Shown in pieces: positions 6,579 through 14,800 of a DNA stretch of 16,280 nucleotides (the stretch's first letter is position 1; the number at the start of each line of letters is the position of its first letter). The notes beneath the pieces were generated by a model. The model made no database searches. It had not been told where the DNA came from and saw only the letters and a program-made list of their open reading frames with translations. The position numbers were made by a program, and so were the translations under genes. Source of the stretch: JBAZCO01 sp041654915 (GTDB taxonomy: Bacteria; Bacillota; Clostridia; Christensenellales; DTU072); assembly GCA_041654915.1 (NCBI GenBank), contig JBAZCO010000029.1, positions 1-16,280 on the forward strand, read 5' to 3'.

Positions 6579-7775
6579 AAATACTTCGACCGACGACACG
6601 GCTATGGAAATGGCGTTGCCTATACATTGGGGATTTAAGTTATCGGGGGTATCCCGCCTTGTGTGGTAATAGTTAGCGGGGGCGGGGTCCATAGCGCCCA
6701 AGGTGCAGGCAGGGATGCCCGCTTGAGTAAATGCCGCTCCGTCGGTTGCGCCCAAAAAAACTGATGCGTGCGGTAGCGGGTTTTCAAAGTGCAGAGCGGC
6801 GGCTTTATCTAGCAGGGCGACAGCTTTTGGGTCATTTTTAACCGTTCCCGACAAATCTTTGGCAAAAATAGACATATGTTCGCTATCACGAAAGGTTTCT
6901 AGCCCAACAAACACTGTTTCCACCTCTTTTAGATAGTCGCTATACTCTTTGGTAAAAGCCTTTGCGCCACGCAGTCCTGCCTCTTCCGAGCCTGTTATCA
7001 AACATACAACTTCGGTATTGGCAAAGGATATTTTTGCCTCTTTCAAATACTTTAGTACAGACACAGCGGTGAGGCAACCTGTGAGGTTGTCGTTTGCGCC
7101 GGGTACAACACGGTTGAAGTTGCTATATAAAAATAGTGATAGATAGCCGGGGGTAAATATTGCCATAACTATTATCATCCATAAAAAGTTTGCCTCAAAG
7201 CTTGCACGGGTATAGGTGATTGAAATTGCCGAAATCACTATCCCTGTAATAAGCCCTATAATGGCGCTCACTATCCCGCCAAGGTAAACACCCTTGCCAA
7301 ACTTATAAAATATTGTCCATTCGTAGGCGGCATCGATGTGTCCGGAAAATATTATTCTCCTTTTAACTTCGCCCTCGGGTTTTTTAGTAGCTATTAGGTT
7401 ATGCGAGGTTGATTTGGGATAAAAGGGGTCTAAAAAGCGCCAATATAGTATAAACTCAAATACAAGAACAACCAGCGAAAGAACTCCTGCGGCGATAGGC
7501 GCCCAAGGCAGCCAATAAAAAAGTATTATCCCAAGCGCAATTAACACGGGAATAATTCGGCTAAAGCCCATAAAGGCTTTGGGCGAAACGGTGAAGGGTT
7601 GCAACACAGCGGTATCTGCCCAACGGCTATCAATAAGCTCTTTTGCAAGATATTCTTGCGCCGCCTTTTCGGCGGAACTGCCTGCCTCACGAGGAGGAAT
7701 ATTTTGGCAGATATAGTTTATGGTATCTACCGAATACCCTACGGCATCCTCTTTAAGTTTGTTGTCAATTGGCAT
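6561..7775 (-). CDS. M28-family zinc peptidase with internal membrane segments
   Basis: Aminopeptidase-like metalloprotein of 404 residues. The expected dinuclear zinc ligands and catalytic residues appear in order: His146 and Asp148 (FSGHIDAA), Asp229 (GANDNLTG), the Glu264-Glu265 pair (GSEEAGLRG), a probable acidic ligand at Glu293 or Asp297, and His371 (YYHTRRDTPDN). Unlike secreted M28 enzymes it has no signal peptide. Instead it has hydrophobic segments at about 73-112, before the catalytic core, and about 165-215, inserted between the first and second zinc ligands, so it is probably membrane-embedded. The start is supported by AGGAG (minus strand, 7784-7788) eight bases upstream and by a good promoter. 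Substrate is unknown; peptide trimming at the membrane is an inference. The extreme C-terminus is encoded by the tandem-repeat array. Confidence 0.85.
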   Translation of the reverse strand: MPIDNKLKEDAVGYSVDTINYICQNIPPREAGSSAEKAAQEYLAKELIDSRWADTAVLQPFTVSPKAFMGFSRIIPVLIALGIILFYWLPWAPIAAGVLSLVVLVFEFILYWRFLDPFYPKSTSHNLIATKKPEGEVKRRIIFSGHIDAAYEWTIFYKFGKGVYLGGIVSAIIGLITGIVISAISITYTRASFEANFLWMIIVMAIFTPGYLSLFLYSNFNRVVPGANDNLTGCLTAVSVLKYLKEAKISFANTEVVCLITGSEEAGLRGAKAFTKEYSDYLKEVETVFVGLETFRDSEHMSIFAKDLSGTVKNDPKAVALLDKAAALHFENPLPHASVFLGATDGAAFTQAGIPACTLGAMDPAPANYYHTRRDTPDNLNPQCIGNAISIAVSSVEVFDKQGL

Positions 7776-7807
7776 ATGGGGCGCTCCTACTATTAAAATA
7801 TGTTTAT

Positions 7808-7836
7808 ATTATAGAGGGAAAATAGACTAAAGTCAA
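7808..7836 (-). promoter_or_regulatory. Promoter of the M28 peptidase gene
   Basis: On the minus strand TTGACT (7836-7831), a 17-bp spacer and TATAAT (7813-7808) give a nearly perfect sigma-A promoter. Initiation near 7801 would leave a leader of about 26 nt holding the Shine-Dalgarno AGGAG. It is divergent from the uvrC promoter, with 29 bp between the two -35 boxes. Confidence 0.85.
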
Positions 7837-7865
7837 CCCCACCGAGGTGTGTTGCTTAGGTAGCC

Positions 7866-7894
7866 TTGACAATGTTAGATAAAAGTAATAAAAT
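7866..7894 (+). promoter_or_regulatory. Promoter of uvrC, placed for a leaderless start
   Basis: TTGACA (7866-7871), a 17-bp spacer and TAAAAT (7889-7894) match sigma-A consensus closely. Usual initiation about seven bases after the -10 box falls on 7901, the A of the uvrC ATG. No Shine-Dalgarno lies between the promoter and the start. No LexA-type or other obvious operator was seen. Confidence 0.8.
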
Positions 7895-7900
7895 ACGAAT

Positions 7901-9727
7901 ATGGTATTAGATTTAGCCGCAAAGCTTAAAGAGTTACCCGCCGTGAGCGGTGTATATATAATGTTGGACGAGTATGAACAGATACTATATGTTGGCAAGG
8001 CAAAAAACTTAAAAAGCCGAGTGCGGCAATATTTTCAAAGTTCGGCAACCAAGACAGAAAAGACCATGCTTTTGGTGGCAAAGATTGCAGACTTTAGATA
8101 TATCATAACCAATACAGAGTATGAGGCGCTTGTTCTTGAAAATAATTTGATAAAAGAGCATAAGCCTTATTACAATATTCTACTAAAAGATGACAAAACA
8201 TATCCATATATAAAAATTAACTTAAAAGACACCTATCCTCGCATAGAAGTTACACGAAAACTAAAGGCAGATGGCAGCAAATATTTTGGTCCATATATGT
8301 TGGGGCTTTCGGCTAGAACGATACTCAATCTAATCCATAGTGTATACAAGTTAAGAACTTGCAGGGGAGAAATAAAAGCCACAGGGCGGAGGGAATGCTT
8401 AAATTACCACATTGGCATATGCCTAGCGCCTTGCACGGGTCGGACCACAGAAGAAGAATATCGGCAAGAGGTAATGCGAGTAATAGAGTTTTTAAAGGGA
8501 AATGACAAGGATGTTAGGGAGCGGCTCAAGGCAAGGATTGTTGATGCAATAGCCCGTGAGGAGTTTGAATCGGCGATAACCTACCGTGACTCCCTAGAGG
8601 CGCTGGATAAACTGTTAAGGCGGCAAGCGCTATCTTTACCCAAAGACTTCAACTTAGATATTTTTGCCTATGCAACCAACGGAATGTATGGGGTAATAAA
8701 TTATATGCCGGTTAGGGGGGGCAAGGTGTTGGGGGCAGAAAACTATCCCGTAGACGAGGCGGGGCAGCCGTCAGAAATTTTGTCGGAATATATTATGCAG
8801 TTTTACGAGAAAAACCCCGTGGTTGCCGAAGAGATAGTTGTGTCGGACGAGTTGCCGTTTGAGGCAGAGATTGCCGACTATCTAACGGCAAAAAAGGGCA
8901 GCCGTGTGCGAATATTTGCTGCGGGCGGCGGCGCAAAAAAACAGCTTATTGATATGTCTTACAATAACGCAAGTGAGCATTTGTCGGTTACGGTATCCAA
9001 AATAGCTACAAAAGAAGCCCTAACTCTCACAGCAATGCAAAACCTTCAGCACTCTTTGGGGCTTAACACTCCGCCTAAGCGCATAGAATGCTACGATATA
9101 TCCAACATAAGCGGAACAGACAAGGTTGCAAGTATGGTGGTGTTTATAAATGGTGAATCGGCACGGGAGCGGTATCGCAGGTTTCGCATTAAGACAGTGA
9201 AGGGGATAGACGACTTTGCAAGCATAAGAGAAGTAGTTTCTAGGCGGGTAAAGGAGTTAAACTCAACCGATTTAAGTTTTTCCGAAAAACCCAACCTAAT
9301 TATCATTGACGGCGGAAAGGGGCAATTGTCCTCTGCAATGGAAGTGTTGGAAGGATTAAATATTGCCGTAATAGGGCTTGCCAAACGGGAAGAGGAAGTT
9401 TTTTTGCCCGAGGAAAGTCAGCCTATTATATTGCCACGGGACAGCTTGGAGCTTAAGCTTATACAGCGTGTGAGGGATGAGGCACACAGGTTTGCCATAA
9501 CATACCACCGGACACTGCGCAAGGAGCGGCAAACCCGTTCAAGTTTAAAAAACATAGAAGGAATTGGCGACAAATTAGCGAGAGCGCTATTAATATACTT
9601 TAAAAAGGTGGAAAACATTAAAAATGCCAGCATAGAGGAAATTATGAAAGTCGATGGCTTTGGCGAGAAAAACGCTAGAGCGGTATACGAATATTTTAAT
9701 AAAGGCGAGGTAAGCGATGAAATATAA
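7901..9727 (+). CDS. uvrC: Excinuclease ABC subunit C (UvrC)
   Basis: Dual nuclease of nucleotide excision repair; with UvrA and UvrB it cuts on both sides of a DNA lesion. At 608 residues it has the normal length and full architecture. The N-terminal GIY-YIG nuclease contains GVYIM (17-21) and LYVGKAKNLKSR (29-40) for the 3' incision. A four-Cys cluster (Cys154, 166, 174 and 178) matches the cysteines reported to bind an iron-sulfur cluster in UvrC. The UVR motif lies at about 204-240 and binds UvrB. The RNase H-like 5' nuclease includes Asp399 (CYDISNISG), Asp470 (IIIDGGKGQL) and the RDEAHRFA block at 525-532. Two helix-hairpin-helix motifs occupy about 549-602. It has a strong promoter but no Shine-Dalgarno. 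Its 3' end overlaps the next gene by 11 bp, so it heads an operon. Confidence 0.97.
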   Translation: MVLDLAAKLKELPAVSGVYIMLDEYEQILYVGKAKNLKSRVRQYFQSSATKTEKTMLLVAKIADFRYIITNTEYEALVLENNLIKEHKPYYNILLKDDKTYPYIKINLKDTYPRIEVTRKLKADGSKYFGPYMLGLSARTILNLIHSVYKLRTCRGEIKATGRRECLNYHIGICLAPCTGRTTEEEYRQEVMRVIEFLKGNDKDVRERLKARIVDAIAREEFESAITYRDSLEALDKLLRRQALSLPKDFNLDIFAYATNGMYGVINYMPVRGGKVLGAENYPVDEAGQPSEILSEYIMQFYEKNPVVAEEIVVSDELPFEAEIADYLTAKKGSRVRIFAAGGGAKKQLIDMSYNNASEHLSVTVSKIATKEALTLTAMQNLQHSLGLNTPPKRIECYDISNISGTDKVASMVVFINGESARERYRRFRIKTVKGIDDFASIREVVSRRVKELNSTDLSFSEKPNLIIIDGGKGQLSSAMEVLEGLNIAVIGLAKREEEVFLPEESQPIILPRDSLELKLIQRVRDEAHRFAITYHRTLRKERQTRSSLKNIEGIGDKLARALLIYFKKVENIKNASIEEIMKVDGFGEKNARAVYEYFNKGEVSDEI

Positions 9728-10565
9728 ACTGATAGTTTCGGATTTGGACGACACAATATTGAGGAGTGATTATAAATATTCCGAAAGGTTTGTATCCGCC
9801 GTAAAAGAATATGAAGCAGCAGGCGGCAAATTTATTATCGCTACGGGGCGAATGACCAACATTGTACGCAACATCTGCCTTAAAATTGGTTTGGAAGGGG
9901 CGCTAATCACTTATCAAGGGGGTATGATTAGCGATATTGCTAGCGGAAAACTGCTAAAATTTTCCTCTATTCCCGTGGCATATGCGGCGGAAATTGGAGC
10001 GTATTTGGACGAAAGAGAAGTTTTTTACCAACTATACAGCACAACTACTGTTCGCAAAGAGGATGGCTACGAGCATATTGAGGCAATAATTGCCAATGGA
10101 CCATCTGAATATAGTGAACATTACACCAAGTTTAGTCTTGCTCCGTTTATTGATGCGGGTGAGCCGCTAAGCCGCTATATGATAAGAAAAAACATTGACC
10201 CTGTCAAGCTTATGATTATGGCTGATCCCAAATTAGTGCAGGGATATATTGAGGAGCTAAACGCAAAATTTTCGGGTGAATTACTAATTAATACCTCAAA
10301 AGATTGGTTGGTTGAAATTATCTCAAACAAAACAAGTAAGGGTGTCGCTGTTGATTGGGTGGCTAAGCAAATGGGGATGCAAAAAGATGAAGTTATTTGC
10401 ATAGGGGATAGCCTAAATGATGTGCCAATGATAAAATATGCGGGGCTTGGCGTAGCCGTTGCAAACGGAAGTCAAGCGGCAAAAGCGGCGGCGGATATTA
10501 TTGCTCCCTCCAATGACGAGGACGGAGTTGCCTATATAATTAATAAATATGGGTTAAATAGGTAG
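9717..10565 (+). CDS. Cof-type HAD-IIB hydrolase (sugar-phosphate phosphatase-like)
   Basis: Haloacid dehalogenase-superfamily phosphatase of 282 residues, typical for the Cof/YidA group. Motif I is SDLDDT, with nucleophile Asp9 and acid/base Asp11. Motif II contains Thr43 in IATGRM. Motif III is Lys208 in SKG. Motif IV is GDSLNDVPM, with Asp231 and Asp235 binding Mg2+. The large cap between motifs II and III (about 80-200) is of the IIB type. Such enzymes dephosphorylate sugar phosphates, flavin precursors or pyridoxal phosphate, and the exact substrate cannot be read from sequence. The ATG lies inside the end of uvrC (11-bp overlap), with a GAGG-like site at 9707-9710 within the uvrC coding sequence. 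Translation is therefore probably coupled to uvrC, although the two functions are unrelated. Confidence 0.92.
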   Translation: MKYKLIVSDLDDTILRSDYKYSERFVSAVKEYEAAGGKFIIATGRMTNIVRNICLKIGLEGALITYQGGMISDIASGKLLKFSSIPVAYAAEIGAYLDEREVFYQLYSTTTVRKEDGYEHIEAIIANGPSEYSEHYTKFSLAPFIDAGEPLSRYMIRKNIDPVKLMIMADPKLVQGYIEELNAKFSGELLINTSKDWLVEIISNKTSKGVAVDWVAKQMGMQKDEVICIGDSLNDVPMIKYAGLGVAVANGSQAAKAAADIIAPSNDEDGVAYIINKYGLNR

Positions 10566-10672
10566 ACAATTTAGTTAAATTAGCAAAGGTAAGTTTACCA
10601 CAAAACCTAGCTTGCAAGACAATTTTGGCAAGCAAGCGCAAAAACTTGAAAAGCCTAAACAAGGAGGGCGAT

Positions 10673-11596
10673 ATGAGCAAAAAGATAGAGGAAACAACCC
10701 CAAAAATAGTAAGTGAGGCGGAGTTTGCAAGCAGTTGCGGGTTGGAAACTTTGTATGGTACGGGCGGTAATATTACATTGGTTACTGCCAATGTTAACCG
10801 TCCTGGATTGCTTTTTGCGGGGCATTCCGATTATTTTGGCGGGGCAAGAACGCAGGTTTTGGGTAAGACCGAGTCTGCATTTTTGGCAACCTTGTCCAAA
10901 GAATTGAAATTAGAGCGGTTGAATAATTTTTTTAGTAAAAAGCCGCCTTGCCTAATAATCACTAGGGGGCAAGAGGTGTCCGACGATATTTTAACTTGCG
11001 CCCGCAGTTTTAAGATACCCGTTTTTCGCACCCCCAAAGTGACGGCGGTATTTGTGAACGAACTCTATTTATACCTTAATGAGTTGCTAGCTCCCGTAGA
11101 TACGGTACATGGCATACTTCTTGATGTCTATGGTGTGGGTGTGCTGATAACGGGAAAGAGCGGCATAGGCAAAAGTGAAACATCTCTTGAGCTTGTGCAT
11201 AGGGGGCATCGCTTGGTGTCGGATGATGTTGTGGACTTAAAAGAGGTAAAGTCAAAACTATATGGCAGTTCCCCCCGTATCACAAAGCATATGATGGAGA
11301 TAAGGGGTGTTGGGATATTGGATATCAAGGCAATGTATGGTGTGGGAGCGGTGCTTAACTCAAAAAAAGTGCATATAAACATACATCTTGAACTATGGGA
11401 TGACAACAAGGTGTACGACCGTACGGGAAACCAGAGGGAAACTGTGGAGTTTTTGGGGGTGAAACTGCCCAAATATACAATACCTGTTGTGCCGGGGAGA
11501 AACCTTGCGATATTGGTAGAGGTTGCCGCCAGAGATTTTCGCTTGAAACAGGGGGGATACAACCCGATAGAGGAGCTTAACCGCCGAATGGAGTAA
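10673..11596 (+). CDS. hprK: HPr kinase/phosphorylase
   Basis: Bifunctional sensor enzyme of carbon catabolite control in Firmicutes. It phosphorylates the regulatory serine of HPr and Crh when glycolytic intermediates are high, and removes the phosphate when they fall. The 307 residues match the family length. The N-terminal regulatory domain spans about 1-130. The core has the conserved His146, P-loop GKSGIGKS (161-168), SDDVVDL with the catalytic Asp pair (184-185), and the HprK signature EIRGVGILDIKAMYG (209-223). An in-frame ATG exists at 10625, but the start here is fixed by AAGGAGGG at 10661-10668, five bases before the chosen ATG. It is 107 bp after the Cof gene with no clear promoter between them, so it may share that operon. 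A likely partner domain, the Crh-like part of the WhiA fusion, is encoded at 15435-15677. Confidence 0.96.
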   Translation: MSKKIEETTPKIVSEAEFASSCGLETLYGTGGNITLVTANVNRPGLLFAGHSDYFGGARTQVLGKTESAFLATLSKELKLERLNNFFSKKPPCLIITRGQEVSDDILTCARSFKIPVFRTPKVTAVFVNELYLYLNELLAPVDTVHGILLDVYGVGVLITGKSGIGKSETSLELVHRGHRLVSDDVVDLKEVKSKLYGSSPRITKHMMEIRGVGILDIKAMYGVGAVLNSKKVHINIHLELWDDNKVYDRTGNQRETVEFLGVKLPKYTIPVVPGRNLAILVEVAARDFRLKQGGYNPIEELNRRME

Positions 11597-11652
11597 CATA
11601 AAAATTACGGAAAAACTCGTTTAATAATACAATAAAAACAATTTCCACTTGA

Positions 11653-11681
11653 AAAAATCGCCCGTAAAACAGGCGATTTTT
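11653..11681. terminator. Bidirectional terminator at the hprK/dnaE junction
   Basis: A perfect 10-bp stem AAAAATCGCC (11653-11662) and GGCGATTTTT (11672-11681) encloses a 9-nt loop. The A run on one side and T run on the other let it act in both directions. It lies 56 bp after hprK, and on the dnaE side beyond the tandem repeats. Confidence 0.8.
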
Positions 11682-11720
11682 GTTAAAAGCAAAGTGTTTA
11701 ATATTACTTTCTGTTCTTTG

Positions 11721-11846
11721 TATTGGCAGGGTTTGCCGAATTTGGCAAGGCTTGCCGCATTTGGTAGGGCTTGCCGCATTTGGTAGGGCTTGCCGCATTT
11801 GGTAGGGCTTGCCGCATTTGGTAGGGCTTGCCGCATTTGGTAGGGC
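11721..11846. repeat. 19-bp tandem repeat array between hprK and dnaE
   Basis: Five near-identical copies of TTGCCGCATTTGGTAGGGC start at 11752, 11771, 11790, 11809 and 11828, an exact 19-bp period. A diverged copy (TTGCCGAATTTGGCAAGGC) lies at 11733 and a partial one at 11721-11732. On the minus strand each junction reads GGCAAGCCCTACCAAATGC. It ends 22 bp from the dnaE stop codon. As 19 is not a multiple of three, the reading frames through it cycle and are not taken as genes. Confidence 0.95.
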
Positions 11847-11868
11847 AAGTAAATATTTGGCTTAAAGG

Positions 11869-14800
11869 CTATATAATTTTCAAGTTGGCTGCGCCCACTA
11901 TACCCATTAATTCCTTTAGGACTATATTGACATCGGATATCTTTTGGGAATGAGCATATACTTTGTTTTCAATTTGCACTTTTACTTGGTTTTTGCCCGG
12001 ATGTGCTTGCAAAATATCCGTCACTTTCACAAGTAAAGTTTGGTCTGCAAGGTTGATGCACAAACAGCGTAGCGGCTCATCTGGCTCTTTGTCCTCAAGC
12101 TCCCACGGGCGCAAGTCTGTCAATGTTAGTTTAATTTCACCCTCTCTAATACTTATACGCCCTTTAACTTTTACAAGCGAATCCTTAATAAGGTGTTTTC
12201 TTATTTGGACAAGTGAGCGGCTAAAGGCTACAATTTCTACACTGTCGTACATATCCTCCAAGACAAGAATGGCTAATTCGTTGCCGTCTTTAGTTCTTTT
12301 TATGGTAAAATCAGATAGTATTCCGCCTGTGGAAATATTCATACCGTCAGTAAGAGTGGATACAGGCGGCGTTTCTGTCTCAAAATCAATATCATCCTCC
12401 TCACCTTCCTCGTCGGCATCTTTATCATTTTTCTTTTTTGGGAGCATAGAAGTATTAAAATTAAAATCTGCAAAATCCTCTTCGTATCCCGAAAGCGGAT
12501 GCCCTGTAACATATGAACCCAATATCTCTTTTTCTAGCAACAATTTTTCACGGTTGGAATATTCGCTAACATATTCGTATTCATAAGGTTTATCGGTTTC
12601 GCCAAGCATAGCAAAAATATTCATTTGGTTGCTGTCGGCAAGCTTTTTTCTATTTTCAATCAAAGTAAGTATAGTTTCGTAGTTTACTCTTAAAGTACTC
12701 CGTGTCATACCAAAGCAATCGAAAGCTCCGCCGATAATTAAACTCTCTATCATCCGCTTGTTTAAGCCTGAATCAATATTGCGCTCCAAAAAGTCATAAA
12801 AGTTTTTATAATCGCCGTTGGCGTTGCGCTCGGTGATAATCTGTTCAACCGCAACAGCGCCCACATGCTTAAAGCAGGCAAGCCCGTAGCGCACTTCGCT
12901 CCCCGTTGGAGAAAATAGCGCTTCGGATTTATTTATATCAGGTGCGACAAGGGGGATGCCCATACCCCTTAGCATACGCAAGTATTTGGTAGTTTCGTCG
13001 GGCTTATGGATTCGGTTGTTAATTACCGCTGCCATAAATTCAACGGGGTAATATCTCCTATAATAGGCAGTTTGGTAGCCCAAAACGGCATATGCTGCTG
13101 CGTGCGACTTGTTAAAAGCGTATGAGGCAAAGTCCTTCATTTCATCAAAAATGCTAAGGGCAACTTTTTCGCTCACTCCGTTTCGCACGCAACCTGGTAT
13201 CACTACTTCGCCGTCGACCTCCTCGCCATAAACAAACGCACGGCACTCCTCGGGAATCAAGTCCATTTTCTTTTTTGAGATAATTGAGCGAAATTTATCG
13301 GCACGGGTCATATCATAGCCGGCAAGAACACGGGTAATCATCATTGCTTGCTCTTGATAAATGATTATGCCGTAGGTAACTTCTAGTATCTCCTTTAGCG
13401 CAGGATGCTTATATACAATATTTTTAGGGTCTTCTCTATTTTTCAAAAATTGTTTTATGTTTGCCATCGGACCGGGGCGGTATAGCGCTATGCCTGCTAT
13501 AATCTCCTCCAAAGAGGAGGGTTTAAACTGTTTCATAAACTGTGTCATTCCCGCTTTTTCCAATTGGAAAACCGCCTCTGTGCCGCCCGCTCCTATTTGG
13601 TTGTAAACTTCTGGGTCTTCGTAGCCCAACTTGTTAAAGTCGATATCTAGCCCTGTGCGTGCAAGCACATAGTCGTGGGTTAGGCGGATATCGGTAAGTG
13701 TCATTAGGGCAAGGAAATCCATTTTTAATAGCCCTAAATTCTCTATCTCATTCATATCGAATTGGGTGGTGATTTCGTCACCGTTTTTGGCAAGCGGGAT
13801 TGTTTCTGCCGCAGGATTTTTATATATGACAACGCCAGCAGCATGTATTGAAGTGTTTCTTGGCATACCCTCTACTTGTATTGCGATATCGATAACTTTT
13901 TTGTAGTCGGGAAACTCGTTGTATAGCCTTATCAATTCGGGTACAGCAAAGGGAGATTCGGGATTTATTAGGTCGCCAATGCGCACTTTTCTGTCATTTT
14001 CGCCAAAGTCGCCAATGTTTTTGGTCAGTTTTGTAACATCGGCAAAAGGAATGCGAAACGCCCTTGCAATATCTTTGATTGCCGCTTTTTTCTTGAGTGT
14101 TCCAAATGTGATAATTTGGCTTATATGGTCTTCTCCATATTTATTTTTTACATATTGGATAACCTCATCCCTGCGGTTAAAGCAGAAGTCAATATCAAAG
14201 TCAGGCATGGAGGTTCTGTCTTTATTCAAAAACCGTTCAAAAATCAAATTATACTTTATTGGGTCTACATCGGTGATATTTATTGCATAGGCAACAATGC
14301 TGCCTACGCCGCTGCCTCTTCCTGGTCCAACGGGAATATCTTTCTCCCTAGCGTATCTAATAAAATCCCAAACAATAAGGTAATATTCGCTAAAGCCCAT
14401 AGATATAATTACTTCCAGCTCACTATCGGCACGCTCTTTTAATAGGGGGGTAATTTCGCCGTAACGATTGATAAGTCCATTATAAGTTAGCTCACGCAAA
14501 TAGTCGGGCGGCTGCATATCGTTAGGACATCTATATTCGGGCAGTTGATACTCTTTGAAAGTTATGCTAACATCGCACTTTTCGCTTATCTCAAAAGGGG
14601 TGTCTAGCGCCTCCTCGCACCACCCCAAAACCTCTTGCATTTCCTCACGGCTCTTATAATAAAACTCCTCACCTGTAAAACGCATACGGTTAGGTTCGTC
14701 AAAGTATGCACCTGTTTGTACGCAAAGAAGAATGTCGTGCATTTCCGCATCGCTTTTGTTGATGTAGTGGATATCATTTGTTGCAACGCACTTTACACCA

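Noticed and set aside
6403..6669. An 88-codon open frame with a KPYLAIIxY repeat running through the 27-bp array
   Set aside because: The periodic peptide is a by-product of a repeat length divisible by three. One-base deletions in several units break the frame, there is no ribosome site, and the frame runs antisense into the M28 gene.
10610..10633. GCTTGC/GCAAGC hairpin before hprK as an operator or attenuator
   Set aside because: The stem is only six pairs with a 12-nt loop and no T tract; too weak to call.
10625..10672. A longer hprK start at the upstream ATG 10625, adding 16 residues
   Set aside because: The extra residues (MASKRKNLKSLNKEGD) have no ribosome site, whereas AAGGAGGG lies right before the ATG at 10673, which also gives the normal family length.
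11577..11848. Two minus-strand frames encoding repeated MRQALPNAAS / PTKCGKPYQ peptides
   Set aside because: They simply translate the 19-bp tandem array in different frames, have no Shine-Dalgarno site and lie between the dnaE stop and the terminator.
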